Source of the DNA: Aphrophora alni
Taxonomy: Eukaryota > Arthropoda > Insecta > Hemiptera > Aphrophoridae
Direction: 5' to 3'
Length of the DNA: 64,000 bases
Assembly: GCA_963513935.1 (NCBI GenBank)
Contig: OY740770.1
Coordinates: 89,650,198 to 89,714,197, forward strand
The notes under the pieces are model-generated. The model made no database searches. It saw only the letters and a list, made by a program, of their open reading frames with translations, and was not told the DNA's origin. The position numbers and the translations under genes are program-made. Below, in pieces: positions 33,323-45,980 of the stretch (positions are counted from its first letter, which is position 1; each line of letters opens with the position of its first letter).

Positions 33323-36149
33323 CAGTGGTTCCCAACCTTTTATGGGGCATCGCCCCTTTGTGGAAGATGACTCACACCTGTCGCCCCCTTTTCTTAGTAC
33401 TACTGTTTACCTAATGTAATATTAAGTAACAGGTCGTTATACAAATAATAGAGTATTTTATTCTTTTAAAAGATTTATTAATATTTAAAACAAATAATTA
33501 ACCAAATCAGATGTGTCCAGAATTCTTCATCTCACTATACTTCATCTCATGAGTTGGAGTTCAACCATAAACATTGGGTATCTTGTAAGCCTGTTGAAGA
33601 TAACAAGTTTCAGAGAGTTATTTTATATTACATAAAAAAAGTATTTAAGCATTTGGGATTGTGTATGTGTAGAAAAAAATAGAAAAAAAACAGTTATCTC
33701 AAAATTTTCTTTAATGATTTTGATGAAATTTTAGTATGTTATTGTGCTTTTGATCCTCAAGAAAATTACACACCCATCATCTCTGTAAAAAATTACAGTA
33801 AGTAATTCGTTATTTTTTTTTATATATGTTGCGTCATTAAGTGCCTTGAACCAATTTAAAAATATTTATAGTTTTAAATTAATTTATTTACCTTTTCAAT
33901 GGCTCCCTTGCGCTTGGTGGACTGCAGTCAAAGCCTGAATATCCGGCTGTATGTTCGTCAAGTGAAGGCGCAAGTCTCCTTTGGTGCAAACATCCAATTT
34001 ATTCCTTTGTTTGGTAAGGAGCTGGACAACAGAACTGAATCCTTTTTCAATTAAATAGGTTGATGGAAATGAGATGAGGAGGGATTCAGCCTTTCCCCAC
34101 AGTTGTGGATAAGTGTCCATAAGTTTTACCCAGGCTAACTCGTAACCGAACTGCTTGAAAACTATCTTTGCCTCACAGTCATATTTAAGGTCCAAAAACT
34201 CTGTCTGCAAAAGATTTTCAAGAGTGTCCACTGCTTCAAACGAAAATGGATCTAAAATCCAATCCGGAATTTGAAGATTGGTCATGTCTTCAAATCTTGA
34301 TTTCATGTCACATTGTAACTTATCAAGGTGGTCCGTGAAAGTAAAGATTTGTTCATCTTGAAGGTGAAGAGATTCTGAGCGTTTTTTTAGGGAAGGAAAC
34401 TGACTCAGTTCGTTACGACCAATATTAACTTTGTAAATTTCAAACTTGGCAATGAATGAACTTATAATGCCTTTGGCTTTAATGAGATTCATCTTATTTC
34501 CTTGAAGCTTAAGATTAACTTCATTGAGTTTTTCGAAAATGTCAGTAAGGTATGCGATTTCAAATTTGCGATGTCTCAAAGTTTGACTTAATCCAGGATC
34601 ACATGAGTCGAGAAACTCCGTTACTGTTTCAAACAATTCAAAGAAACGGCGAAAACAGTTTCCTTTGGAAAGCCACCTCACGGCCGTATGAAGAAGCAAT
34701 CGCTCAAACGATTCGTCATTTTCATGGCAAAATTGTCGGAACAGACGGTCATTTAGGGAATTAGCCTTTATCTTATTTACCCCATTAATGAGAAGTTGTA
34801 GGGTTTCATGCAGAATACCACTTAATTTTTTTGCCGCTAAGTGTTGGCGATGGATGACACAGTGTATGGTGATGACGTCTGGAACTTCTTTCTTGAGGTG
34901 GGCTAGAAACCCAGCATGGCGACCTGTCATGGCAGGAGCACCGTCTGTAGCGCATGCGCTCACGTTTGATAGGGGAATCTCTTTTTCCTCAAAATACTCT
35001 TTTACCACATTAAAAATCGATGACCCCTTCGCATCAGTGATCAAACTTCTTGCAAATAACATTTCCTCAGTAATTTCCTTCTGGTCATTGACAAATCTCA
35101 CATAGGCTAATAAAATGGCTTTGTTATCAATTACAGTTGCTTCATCTATCTGTAAAGCAAATTTACCTTTTTTTAGCATATTGGTAAGTTTGGATTCAAC
35201 GTCTGTAGCCATTTCATTAATTCGCCTAGAAACAGTATTGTTGCTTAAAGGCACTGATTGACTTATCTTATTACTAGAGCCCTCACCTAACATAATATCA
35301 ACTTTTTTTTTTGCAGCAGGTAAAACCAGAGTTTCGCCAATCGTGTGAGGTTTACCACATTTATCGATCAATAAGGATACCTCGTAAGAAGCAAGAAGAC
35401 CTTTGTCAAGATCGGTTACTCGCTTTTTAAATAGTTCACTCACATTAGGACGTTTTTCTGCTTTAGCTTTGAGCTCTTGAAAATAACTGATTTCTTTATT
35501 CATTTGATGACTGTGTACTCTTGATAAATGTTCTTTTATTCGTGAAGGCTTCATGGCTTCATTGCTGGTAAATGTTTTATCGCACAAAAGACACTTTGGA
35601 AACTGCACATTTTTCGGCGACACAATAAAACCGTATTTTAAATACTCAGCTGAGTACTGACGACACTTTATCTTAGATTCCATCGTGCGTGGATTTCTGC
35701 ACTTCAAAACTACGTACAATCACTAAACACTAAAAAAACAGATACACACAATAACTAATTGTGCACAGGCTCTTTAGCTTCACTGGACTGAAGGGTTGTA
35801 GGGGTGGTGCGTGGTGCCGGTGGAGAGGGAAGCGCAGTGACCTTGCCAGCTAAAATTAGCCAATGACTCAACTACCTCGCGCTCGCGCTATTCCTCCCTT
35901 GTCTGCGTGTGATCAACAATCCCTGTAGAGTTACCAACGGATTATAGTTTTTTCCTCATAACTAAATCAAAAACGAATTTATTTGTTTGTAAAACGATAC
36001 CGTGTATCCGCGATAGTAAAGATTCTACCCCTATCAGTAAAGTTTTTTTTTCTGCCTTTTAATACTCATCGCCCCCCACAAATTTATCGCCCCCTTTAGA
36101 ACCCAAATCGCCCACTTGGGGGCGATCGCCCCCAGGTTGGGAACCACAG
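33323..36149 (-). mobile_element. Structurally complete hAT transposon (2,827 bp)
   Basis: The left end is CAGTGGTTCCCAACCT. The right end, read inward, is CTGTGGTTCCCAACCT, one mismatch in 16. Both ends sit inside perfect 8-bp GTATAAAC duplications. Subterminal regions on both sides are rich in ATCGCCCC/GGGGCGAT motifs, which may bind the transposase. One long intact transposase frame lies on the minus strand. The interior is GC-richer than the surroundings, as expected of a fairly recent arrival. Perfect duplications and an intact gene point to recent, possibly still autonomous, activity. Confidence 0.93.
33896..35683 (-). CDS. hAT-family transposase with BED zinc finger (ZBED5/SCAND3-like), intact
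   Basis: It would catalyse nuclear cut-and-paste transposition of the surrounding element. The ATG at 35681-35683 gives 595 residues; the same frame stays open a further 12 codons upstream but without an ATG. A BED-type finger is visible near the N terminus (C31, C34, H52, H57). Catalytic residues fit the hAT pattern: D180 in LQIDEAT, D247 in ACATDGAPAMTG and E546 in STYLIEKGFSS. CVIHRQHL (CxxH) and AVRWLSKG (the RW motif) lie between them. The C-terminal part (about 525-575) matches the hAT dimerisation region. No stop or frameshift interrupts it. Host-gene descendants of such transposases (ZBED5, SCAND3, GTF2IRD2 type) share this architecture, but the terminal repeats and target duplication here favour a mobile copy over a domesticated gene. 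Confidence 0.93.
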   Translation of the reverse strand: MESKIKCRQYSAEYLKYGFIVSPKNVQFPKCLLCDKTFTSNEAMKPSRIKEHLSRVHSHQMNKEISYFQELKAKAEKRPNVSELFKKRVTDLDKGLLASYEVSLLIDKCGKPHTIGETLVLPAAKKKVDIMLGEGSSNKISQSVPLSNNTVSRRINEMATDVESKLTNMLKKGKFALQIDEATVIDNKAILLAYVRFVNDQKEITEEMLFARSLITDAKGSSIFNVVKEYFEEKEIPLSNVSACATDGAPAMTGRHAGFLAHLKKEVPDVITIHCVIHRQHLAAKKLSGILHETLQLLINGVNKIKANSLNDRLFRQFCHENDESFERLLLHTAVRWLSKGNCFRRFFELFETVTEFLDSCDPGLSQTLRHRKFEIAYLTDIFEKLNEVNLKLQGNKMNLIKAKGIISSFIAKFEIYKVNIGRNELSQFPSLKKRSESLHLQDEQIFTFTDHLDKLQCDMKSRFEDMTNLQIPDWILDPFSFEAVDTLENLLQTEFLDLKYDCEAKIVFKQFGYELAWVKLMDTYPQLWGKAESLLISFPSTYLIEKGFSSVVQLLTKQRNKLDVCTKGDLRLHLTNIQPDIQALTAVHQAQGSH

Positions 36150-36157
36150 GTATAAAC
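36150..36157. other. Right 8-bp target site duplication of the hAT element
   Basis: GTATAAAC, an exact copy of 33315-33322, directly follows the right terminal repeat. Confidence 0.93.
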
Positions 36158-39100
36158 TAAACAAAAAATTTTGAGTTTAGAATCAGCGTTGTTCATTTGC
36201 ATGCTAAATATATATGTTGGAGAGAGAGTGTGAGTAATTATTTTGAATTGTAATACATAAAAAAATGGCCTATTATATCTCTAGGAAATATGTAGTGGTA
36301 TAAAAACAACTTGAAATAAAATAAAATATTCCAAATTTACGCAAATACATAGTACAGTACAAATTAATTACTTTTCTCTGAATATAATTTAATTCTTTTT
36401 TCAACTCCTAGATGAAGCTACGTTGCATTCTTTTAATTAATTTTTTTGGGAAACAATCGTTTGATTGTGTGTAATTTTTTCAATTTTTTAAATTTTCTTA
36501 TGAGTAATGTTAAATTTAATAAGAATAAGAATGTGAGTGGTAAACAAATGCAAAATTACATTCCTAATATATAGAAAAGCAAAATTATTATGTCAGCATT
36601 TTTGTAACAGAATGTACACTAATTTCTTGTTCCATATTAATTTCTTAGTCCATAATAAGTTTTGATGTTTTTTTTTATTTGTTGTAGCTTAACACCCTTA
36701 ATTTTATTTCCGATTCACAATCGAATAAGAAAGAACAGAATTATTCTCGGTGCTGACTTTGCAAAGATATTCTGGTGTGTACAAGTCAGATATACTGATT
36801 TACTCAAACTTTTAGTATTGTTTTCTGACCTAAAACTAATCCAGGTATATTCACGAATGAATGTTTGTGGTACCTAAGCTATCATTATGTCCTTGGTCAG
36901 ATATATATCTCTAAACATTCTCAAACACTTCATTTAACATTTATGGACTTCTCACAAGAATTGGCTCCTTTATTTCTGCTCTGTTTTTAGATGGTCACGG
37001 TATCTTCTCCCAAGCTTGTTTATAGAATATGTATGGACCACTAGAAAGAAAATTATTAGTACCTTACTTGTCTAACGATTTTCCATTTAAAAGTCTTGAT
37101 ATCCATAATTATTCTACCTTTTTATCTAAATCCAGACTGAATGTGAACTTGTAACATAGGTAGTATTAAATAAGTCGTCATAATTTTCTCTGTATTATGT
37201 GTTTGCCTTTCTATTTCTCGGTTCAATGCATCACTGGATAATTATTTCTTTCTTTTACGTGATAGCCAAATATGTATTATTTTAGACATTTAATTAATTT
37301 CAATTATTACTTTTGAATAGTAAAAATAAAGATTGCAATATAATGAGTTACTGTAGGGTCAAAAAAAGTGATAAGTTAAAGGAATGAATTAGGATTCAAA
37401 TGTCTTTCATTAATGTTCGTTAAACTCTTGACACTAAATTTCCGGCTATATAAGTAACATAACAATTAACATAATAAATGAACACATTTGATGACGCTAT
37501 ATTTCAGACATTTTTGTTTTACAACGACTCTTGATTTGTGAAAAAATGTCAATAGATTGTAAATGAGAAGGAGTATACAAAGTTTTTTTTTCTGAATTTT
37601 TTTAAAAGAAATAAATCTATTGTTTATTCAAACTTGTAACACAGCTAAAATATCGTGTTTGAACGTTTCTTGATGATTTTCAATTCAACTCCACTAAATG
37701 TGAACTTCAACTCTTATATATTAGGTATACGGGATTGGTTCTGAAGTGTTGCCTCGTATTATTTCATCACTTGTTTGATATCGCTGCATTCATGATGTTA
37801 CACTAACTACTTATACCAACCCAACAGAAACAAATATATTCCAATAGAGGTTTTTGCTGTACTATAAGACATGTTGCTTGCTTGAACGCCACAAAGTTTC
37901 CTTGAGTGAAGCGAAACATACATTTTTAAAATATTTTTTACGTATGCTTCCTCTTATATGTACCCCACTTATTATATATCAAATTAAACAGAGAAGAACA
38001 TAGAATAAAAAAATTAAAAAAATAAATAAAAATTTAAAAAAATTTTGGCCCGACCCCCTTAATGGATTTTATATTTATTGTTAACCATTATTTTATAGAT
38101 AGAAAATTGTGAATAATTGTTTTTTATGCAATACTTTTTGTGATAGCATTTAGCACCAATTTTTATTAAGTAGTGATTTTAACTGTACTAAATTCTTTAC
38201 AATTACCAGAATAAACTAATATTGTACTAAATAGTTTTGTTGGTTTGGTTCAATGTGAGAATTTTCATCGTTATATTTATTTATACAAATTACTACTTGC
38301 ATAAAGAATCCCTCTATGTGTAATAATTACATAACCAATAATTTAATTTTCCACTTAAAAATAGAAAATAATTTAGGTACTTGAATAGCAAATGGTAAAA
38401 TGGCTTTTTGTCAAAATGACGTATAAACTTTAGCTAAATAGTAAAATTATATTAATAATAAATTTGTAAATGGTCCTGTTAATTCATCTTTAGTTTCATA
38501 TCGCCTTAAATCTTTCTGTCGTCAATTATACAATGATCATTGCGTAAAATATTTATTTCAAATTTGTATGCTTATTTATGAGTTACTGAAATGTTTGTTG
38601 TTTAATGGTAATTTTAAGATCCAATATAAGTATTAAATATTTTGACTACTACCACAGTAAATGTAATATTATATAAGCTGCAATGATTATAATAAATAAC
38701 TGATTAAGAATAGCTTAGAAAGGAACTCATTTCTTATAGAAATCATTTCGTGGGAATGAATATTTTAATGAAGTTACCATTTGATATTGTTATATTTGTG
38801 ATATTAAAGAAATATCTCAAGCTTGCTATAGTTTTACAATAAAATGTGTAAAATTCAGACGTCCTCTAATAATGTCGTTCAGATATTAAAGTAGTGTATA
38901 TATATTTTAACACATGTATGCATATATGGGCCATCTATACCATAATGCCTATACTATGTATGTTGCTGTAAACAAATGTTGTTAGTTATTAATCGATACT
39001 GTTTCATTGCATTTTTGATTTGAAGTAAAGTCGTACATATTTTAATTCAAAACATTGTAATCCAAAAGATTTATAGGTTATATTGCTTATTATTTACAAC

Positions 39101-41300
39101 TCAATAAACACGGTTTTTTGGGCGAGACAATCTGTTTTTATTTTACTTGTTTAAAGTTTTTATTATTTGTTTTATTCTCATGCTCTCCTAAGACTCATTA
39201 TTAGTTTTTAACAAAGGATAATCAAACATAATTAGGAATGGAATTATAAATGTACTATCTATCTTTTCAAGTTTGAATTTCTAAATAGGCCAAAATTCAT
39301 AATTTTAGAAATAAAAATGCAGTATACGTAATTATCCGTGTTGAAATGATAATGTTTCATGTACAGTAAAATATCAAATATTAATAATAATAAATATATT
39401 TGGTAAATAAAGATATCACAATTTTCCTTACGTTTTTATTGTAATATTTATTTCAAAATACTTTAATAAATTATCATTATATTAGGCTTATATTCCGTTA
39501 TAAACATTCATAAAAGATTGAAAACAAATACGATTTCAGATAAAAGTTATTTAATTTTTATCCAATTTCATTTCAATTTTGGTAAATTAAAATATATAAA
39601 AGGAGGTAACAAGTTCTAGCAAAGCAGGTATAATACTTAGTATTAGATTACATGTTGCTTATATGTAGGAGACTTACAGAACTTGATACTACAAATGATA
39701 TATACTTTGTCTATACTGTATAGAAAATAACAAAGTATCTCTATGTAAATAAACATTACTTAGGGAAACAAAGAGTTTATGATATTTTAAAAATTTGACA
39801 CTTGACACCTATATATTTTGTACAGCTCAACTGAATTTATAACTAACAGTTATAATCATTAAAAATTTCTAGTATATTGCTTTACAGTAATTGTTGAATT
39901 GGATATTTTTCACTAATCCGTTTTCAGTTTTTACTCCATTTTCACCTAACGACGTAGCTGGAAGTCATTAAAAGAACAATAGAGTGTATACGTGACGTTT
40001 CTTTAACTAAATTAATTATAGACGTGACTTGTCTTTTGCTGCTTTCTATGGATTTAAAAATTAGAAGAAAAGATATAATAAAATCAATGCTCCATTTGTA
40101 ACTCTTTTTGTGCCATTCATTAATTTAATCCATTAAGTTAATTATGTTTCCTACCAACTAATTTAAAAATATTTTTACCTTATACCTATTTCAGATCTAC
40201 AATTTAAATCATAAAAAAAACAATTCTAAATAAAAATTACGTTTAACTTATAACAATAGATTATTTTTAATGTCACTTAATGTGTATTTTATCTATTACA
40301 TTCCAATTACATTATGAGTTTAAAAGTTTCAGTTTTATTATAAAACTATTTTAAATTATTTTTTTCATTTTACATTAAATTCATAAAAAAAAAAAAACTT
40401 GTATTACTTTGTCTATACAAATATTAACTTCATAATGGTTGCTACGGTTTTGTGAAAGGGAAAACTAATTTCCTGACTTTAATTACACATAAATCAATAA
40501 AACAATAGGATATATTTGTGAGCAAGACTGTAAAGAATTGTTATTTACAAATTGTAGTTACTAACAAATTGAAATTAAACAATTTGACAAAAGAAAAAGA
40601 AATCTATTTTGATATATAAACATTACTTACTGTCGTAGCAAATTTCCCAATTAATTATTTGTACAAAATCAGATTAGGCAACATAATAACTTTCTACTCT
40701 TTTTCTTTTATTTTATTTTACCAAATAGATACATTTACAAAACCCTATATACATTTATATAGTGTTATTTCATTGTGAATAAACTAGAATAAAAATATAG
40801 ATCAACGACTAAGCCTGTTGGATCAACACATTGACATTTAGTTCTTATCAGCTTCTTCAATATTATACCCAAATGAAACACATCGTTAATCCAAAAGGGA
40901 ATACAGAACGAACTTCGGATCAATCCATTACTTCAATATCAATTTTATATAAACTTAAAATAAATAAACATCATAAAACTTGAAATCAATAAATTATTTG
41001 TCATATCAGTGACGTTTCGATCAGAGACAACTAAATATTAACACAGATCTTCAATGTTTAGGAAATGGTTTACGCGATAAATGACTTAAATATGATTGTA
41101 AAACTTTCGTGAATTGCATAGTTATACCTAAAAATGTTTAAAACATATTAAGCTGTTTAGTGTTGTTATAATTACCAAATACATTATTTATATTTTCTAT
41201 TCGAGACACTTGTAAATACTAAAAACTATTGTACGTACATCAAAACAGGTACGAATCTCACTACTAGTACAATTGAGTGAAGTATATATTGTTAACTATA

Positions 41301-41366
<66 letters not shown>

Positions 41367-42291
41367 AATGTATATATTAAAAATATCCATGTTTTATTTG
41401 TAATCAGTTGTTTTGTTATCACTTTAGTCCTTATTCAGGAGTCTATTTTATTCGATATCCATAAAGTCACATATGTTGTTATCATTATTAATTTTATTAA
41501 TTTAAGATTTCACAACACAAAAATATGATTTCTTTATTTAAAATAATGAATAATGATATATGAATGTAAATATACAGTAAACGCAAATGGTTTGTTCGTA
41601 ACTCCTTCATGGTAACCTGTATTTTTCAACTTCTTCCTAGTCAACCACCAACCCTCAATAAAACTCGAGGTAAAAACCATTAACTACAGTTACACTGCTA
41701 TATATAAAGTGATGTTGGTTCTTCTAGTTATACAATATTTGATTAAATATGAGGAAACAAATACATTATTAGTATCTTCAATGAAAATATCACTACACAT
41801 CTAACACGTTGAAAGTAATTACAAATATCTTATTACATACAAACTTTTATCTGTGGTTTTTGAATGGGATATAAGTTATTTAATATTAGTACAGATACTC
41901 TCCATTACATCAAAAAAATTGTGATTATTATTTTTTTTTTTTATGTTGTAATTTTAATACGTGACGTAAATATTTTACATAATTACATATAAATGTATAA
42001 CTATATTAATAATAAGTATATGTGAGATATTACAACTGGTAGCCAATTATTGACTTGTCAATTAACAAAAAAATAAAATAAAATAAATAAATAACGTATA
42101 TTGTAAGACGAAGATCAAAATCTTTTAATCAAACCTTCACATTAAGGCCCATCTCATTACTTAATGTAGTATAAATGTCTTTTGTTTTATCTCAAAATGA
42201 ATCCATCTATGTATATATTTGCAAATACTGACGCTAGGGTTGAATTCAATATGTTACGTTACGTAACAGATTATCATGGCATTACTGTCGG
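36158..42291. other. AT-rich non-coding stretch
   Basis: No gene is supported. The frame at 36662-36877 is short and matches no family I know. A (TA)n tract lies at 41305-41363. Confidence 0.4.
41305..41363. repeat. (TA)n microsatellite
   Basis: About 29 TA units. The Tyr-Ile repeats encoded across it are artefacts. Confidence 0.9.
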
Positions 42292-42465
42292 GCATCGATT
42301 TGATTCCATCCTTGATACCCCGCCACAGCACTCATACCAAGTGTCACTTAGAACAGACTCTCAGCTACGTCCTTCACATTTACTTGTAAACAAACCCTTC
42401 ACTTCAACAATATCTTAAACAGGAGTGTTCTTGATCCACTTAAAAGACATTACTAGTTATTGTTT
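42292..42465. repeat. Dispersed repeat, copy 2
   Basis: Diverged partner of 6060-6222, in the same orientation with the same block order. A 78-codon frame overlaps it (42182-42418), but copy 1 does not preserve that frame, so a gene is unlikely. Confidence 0.5.
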
Positions 42466-43134
42466 TACAACCAAGGTTACACAAATAAAATGCAATCTTT
42501 ATAATAATTTATAATTGATAATAAACATTTTTCAATATATAAATTTGGCTACTGCACTTTTTTCTACTTATGGTATTATTTCTATAATGTTACCCCCAAC
42601 AATGAAATTACATTACTTTAAATATAATTACCATGAGTTGTCAAAGAAATTTATTTCTTTACATACATTATTTACCACCAGTATTTCTTAAAGAGTTTTT
42701 ATTTATTTATTTTTGGAAATGAATAATGTACGAATAATTTGAAATGAGCAAACGTTTAAATTTACAATTATCTTATTTACATTTTTTGAGACAGGTGGTC
42801 AAACAATATTTTTTTATCACATTTCAAATTCATAAATTTTAAAAATCTGCGTTACTTATTTAAAAACATGATGTGCTTATTAGGTAAATTTCATTTGTTG
42901 ATGGTTATATTTTTATCAATAAGTTGTGTTTAAATATAAACGGGTAGCAATTTCATGTCAATTTAGGTGTGCAGGTGTGTTTTTTTTTCCTTATTATAAT
43001 TTTTGTAATACATTAAAGTTTTCTATCTCTTCGAATGTAATAATTTTTCCGTATTATCTTCGAGGATGATAATGATAATTCAGTTACAATAATATGACCA
43101 CGCTGTGTAAACCTTTTTTTACACATCGCTATAA

Positions 43135-43352
43135 CGGAGCACTTGTGATTATTTTATGTGTGGATATCTTAAATTAAAGATTTATGAGACTCGCGAAGGA
43201 ATAATGCAGGACTTGAAAGTGCGGATTCTAGAAGAAATTAGTGCAGTACAGCCAGCGGTACCATAACGTTTAAGAGAGAACTTCCGTGCCTGACTCCAAC
43301 AATGTTAATAAACGATGGTCGGCATTTTCATCATCTAAAACTAAAAACTTGA
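43135..43352 (+). pseudogene. Tc1/mariner-type transposase, C-terminal relic
   Basis: The reading frame from 43135 gives STCDYFMCGYLKLK, a decayed form of the family motif LTPCDFFLWGYLK that carries the third catalytic Asp. It continues through VRILEEI to a block like the usual RxRENFRxRLQQC, interrupted by TAA near 43264 and TGA near 43291. After a frameshift it ends NDGRHFHHLKLKT and stop at 43350-43352, matching the usual GRHxEDxIFKT-type C terminus. Nothing of the N-terminal half is recognisable upstream. This is an old fragment. The superfamily call is firm; the exact family is unknown. Confidence 0.65.
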
Positions 43353-43572
43353 TTAAATTAGGATTGTATACAAAGTTTTACTAGAGCTCGTCAACTTTTT
43401 TGGACTAAATTTATTTGTTACCATTTTACTAATTTTTAAAAAATACGTATTATGTATTACATAATATTATTAAATATTATAATACATTTAAATATGTATT
43501 AGAAAAATTTGGATTGAATCCACTCTGTATAAACCAAACATAGTCTATAAAGCTGTCGTTAGAATGCCCAAC

Positions 43573-43574
<2 letters not shown>

Positions 43575-43621
<47 letters not shown>
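43575..43621. repeat. Poly(T) tract, about 47 T
   Basis: A long uninterrupted T run. It could be an A-tail of a minus-strand retrocopy or a replication-slippage tract. No retroposed body was recognised beside it. Confidence 0.9.
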
Positions 43622-44805
43622 CCAAAGAAGAATATAAAAATGTTTATCGTCTCCGAAAACACAATATTATTCGATTAAAATTAAATGGATATTTTTTTTC
43701 AATAATTTCAAAACAAGTTTTCTTGTATACAATTGAGTCATTTTTAAACAAATATTTTTTTTACCCTAACATTTTCATTGTGATGTAACCACAGAGTACA
43801 TTAGTTCGGTAGGATTTATAATTAAAAGATTAAACTAAATACAAACGTTGGCGTTTAAACGTAATTTGTATAACGTAATAAAATAGAAAGGTCTTTTAAT
43901 TATTATTTTGTTATTTAGGAGATTATTTAGTGAATTTGTTTGTTTTGTTTGTGGTTTTTTTATTCTTTTTGTTTTCCGACGTAAACGAATCTAATTCAAT
44001 ATCGTTAGCAAGTTATTGAAGTAATTGTTTTTAACAAGACTGTTTTTTTTTTTTTATAATTTTGTTATACATTTTGGTATAATTAAGAGAAAGATTATAC
44101 TAACTAAACGGTTCCTAATCCGTTTATTTACTAATCGTTTGTTTACTATCTTTATCAGAGAAAAATTTAAGAAAACTCAATAAAAGTAGATATTCAATAT
44201 TCTTCAGTTAACGAAATTAATCTTGGAAAGGGTTATTAAAATAATGATGGTTCAGTCCACTCGGTTTATTTTGTCTCTTATGCTAAAACCTATATGTTAT
44301 TTGAAAAAATTTAATGCCTTATTTAAGAGAATAATTTGGTTCTATATTATTTATAAACATAGTATGGTTTGATATCACTGTAAAGAAATATATCGCAAAT
44401 GATTTTTCTGTTTAATAATCAGGATACGTTAGTTAATTAATATTGTTTTGTTTAAATTAATTATAATTATTTAACTATTATAATTGACATTATAATAAAA
44501 TGGCAATGGAGAAAATTTCGTATAAAAATCATTTTTCAGTTTTACATATTCATCTATTTTTGATTAAGGTTAAAAGTAAACTACGCATCTTTTACATTTT
44601 TTCTAGAGGTTTGATGATTTTAAAAGGACTTTTTCACAAGTAATGTTTGTCATATTTCTTTACTTATTTGCATTTGATCATCGCTCTAAAAGTAAATCAA
44701 TCTTTTTAACTTAATTGTTATATTTATTAACGGTAATACAAACCTAAACTGCTGAGTCGACCTGTCCTCAGCATACTTTGCTGTTAAATATTTATTGTGA
44801 TAATA

Positions 44806-45978
44806 CAGTGTTATCATAAAAAATCGTGCGGTTTTGAACATGATTTAAATGAAAACAGAATTACTTACAGCTAATGTTGTTTATTTATTTTAATCATCGT
44901 CTGGCAGTTTTTTTTTTTGTTTTTTTTTTAATGTGCGCCATTATTCGCTCGGTAAATATCCCATAAAATTATGGCAAATAATCAAGTTCTTCCCAAACAT
45001 TAACATGTCTTTGTTAACGATTGTCATTGTATCATTTATCCTGTTTCTTAAGTGACTTAGGTCTCGATTTTTTCTCGATAAACAATGTTTTTGATGTACC
45101 TCCACAAGAAGAAACCGCAAGGGGTCAGCTCTGGACTCCTTGGAGGCCAGCGTATAGGTTCTTGCCGGCCATCGATATCCAAACTTTTAATTAGAAGTGT
45201 CTGTGACAAAAAATGCACTAAAGTGCGGGGGTGCGCCATCATGTTGGAAATGTAGTTGTTGAATGTTTTTATGTTCATCTAACTGAGGAAAACAATAAAT
45301 GATTAACATATCGAGATACACAATTCGAATTTTTGCCCTTTCTTCGAAGAAGAAATTACCTATCAGACGATTTTCCATCACAACATACCAAACGTTAGTT
45401 TAGGTAAGTCGCGTATATTCTCAATAAATGTATGTGTATTTTCGATACCCACATGCGTTAAATGGGTCTGTTAACATACCCTTTTATATGGAATGTAGCT
45501 TCGTCTAAAAATATTATATTATCAAAAAAATGATTCGTTTTTATCAATCTTGTTCAACATTTCAATAAAGAAATTAAAACGTTATGCAACATCATCAGGT
45601 TTCAATTCCTACAATTGCTGGATTTTATATAACTGTAATTTTAGTCTTTTGTGTCATCATTTGTGGATTGGTGTTTTTGGAATAACTAACTCTAGGCTTC
45701 GTCGAGGTATTGGCTTCTTAGACTTTTGATTGCAGATTGTCTAATCAGTTCAACTCTTTCGTCTGATACACTTGGCCTGCCAAATGATTTCTGCTTTAGA
45801 ACTGATCCATTTTCTTCGAATTGTTTTAGCCAACTTCAAATGTTATTTTTATGTGGTGGACCTTTTCTGTAATCACGTCAAAATTCACGTTGCACTGAAT
45901 TTACAGACTTGAATTCAACCAGCAACAAAACTTACTTTGCTTTTATTAAAAACCGCACATTTTTTTATTATAACACTG
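44806..45978 (-). mobile_element. Nearly full-length Tc1/mariner-type element (1,173 bp)
   Basis: Terminal inverted repeats of 30 bp (44806-44835 and 45949-45978) match at about 27 positions and share CAGTGTTAT and GTGCGGTTTT. Each is bordered by TA (44804-44805 and 45979-45980), the expected target duplication. The interior holds a decayed transposase on the minus strand. The size fits a full-length copy of this superfamily. Confidence 0.8.
45057..45920 (-). pseudogene. Tc1/mariner-type transposase pseudogene inside the 44.8-46.0 kb element
   Basis: Read on the minus strand, fragments appear in the usual order. First comes a helix-turn-helix region (WLKQFEENGSVLK, then GRPSVSDERVELIRQ, about 45840-45730). 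Then come LDEATFHIKG with the first catalytic Asp (about 45515-45485), HDGAPPHFSAF with the second (about 45245-45215), and WPPRSPELTPCGFFLW near 45150-45095. In the last motif the third catalytic Asp is replaced by Gly. Several stops and frameshifts separate the pieces. The transposase is therefore doubly inactive: the frame is broken and a catalytic residue is lost. Confidence 0.75.
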
Positions 45979-45980
45979 TA

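Noticed and set aside
34552..35105. Plus-strand frames inside the hAT element
   Set aside because: Antisense shadows of the intact transposase on the minus strand.
42182..42418. 78-codon frame with a protein-like C-terminal half
   Set aside because: It overlaps a dispersed repeat whose other copy does not keep the frame.
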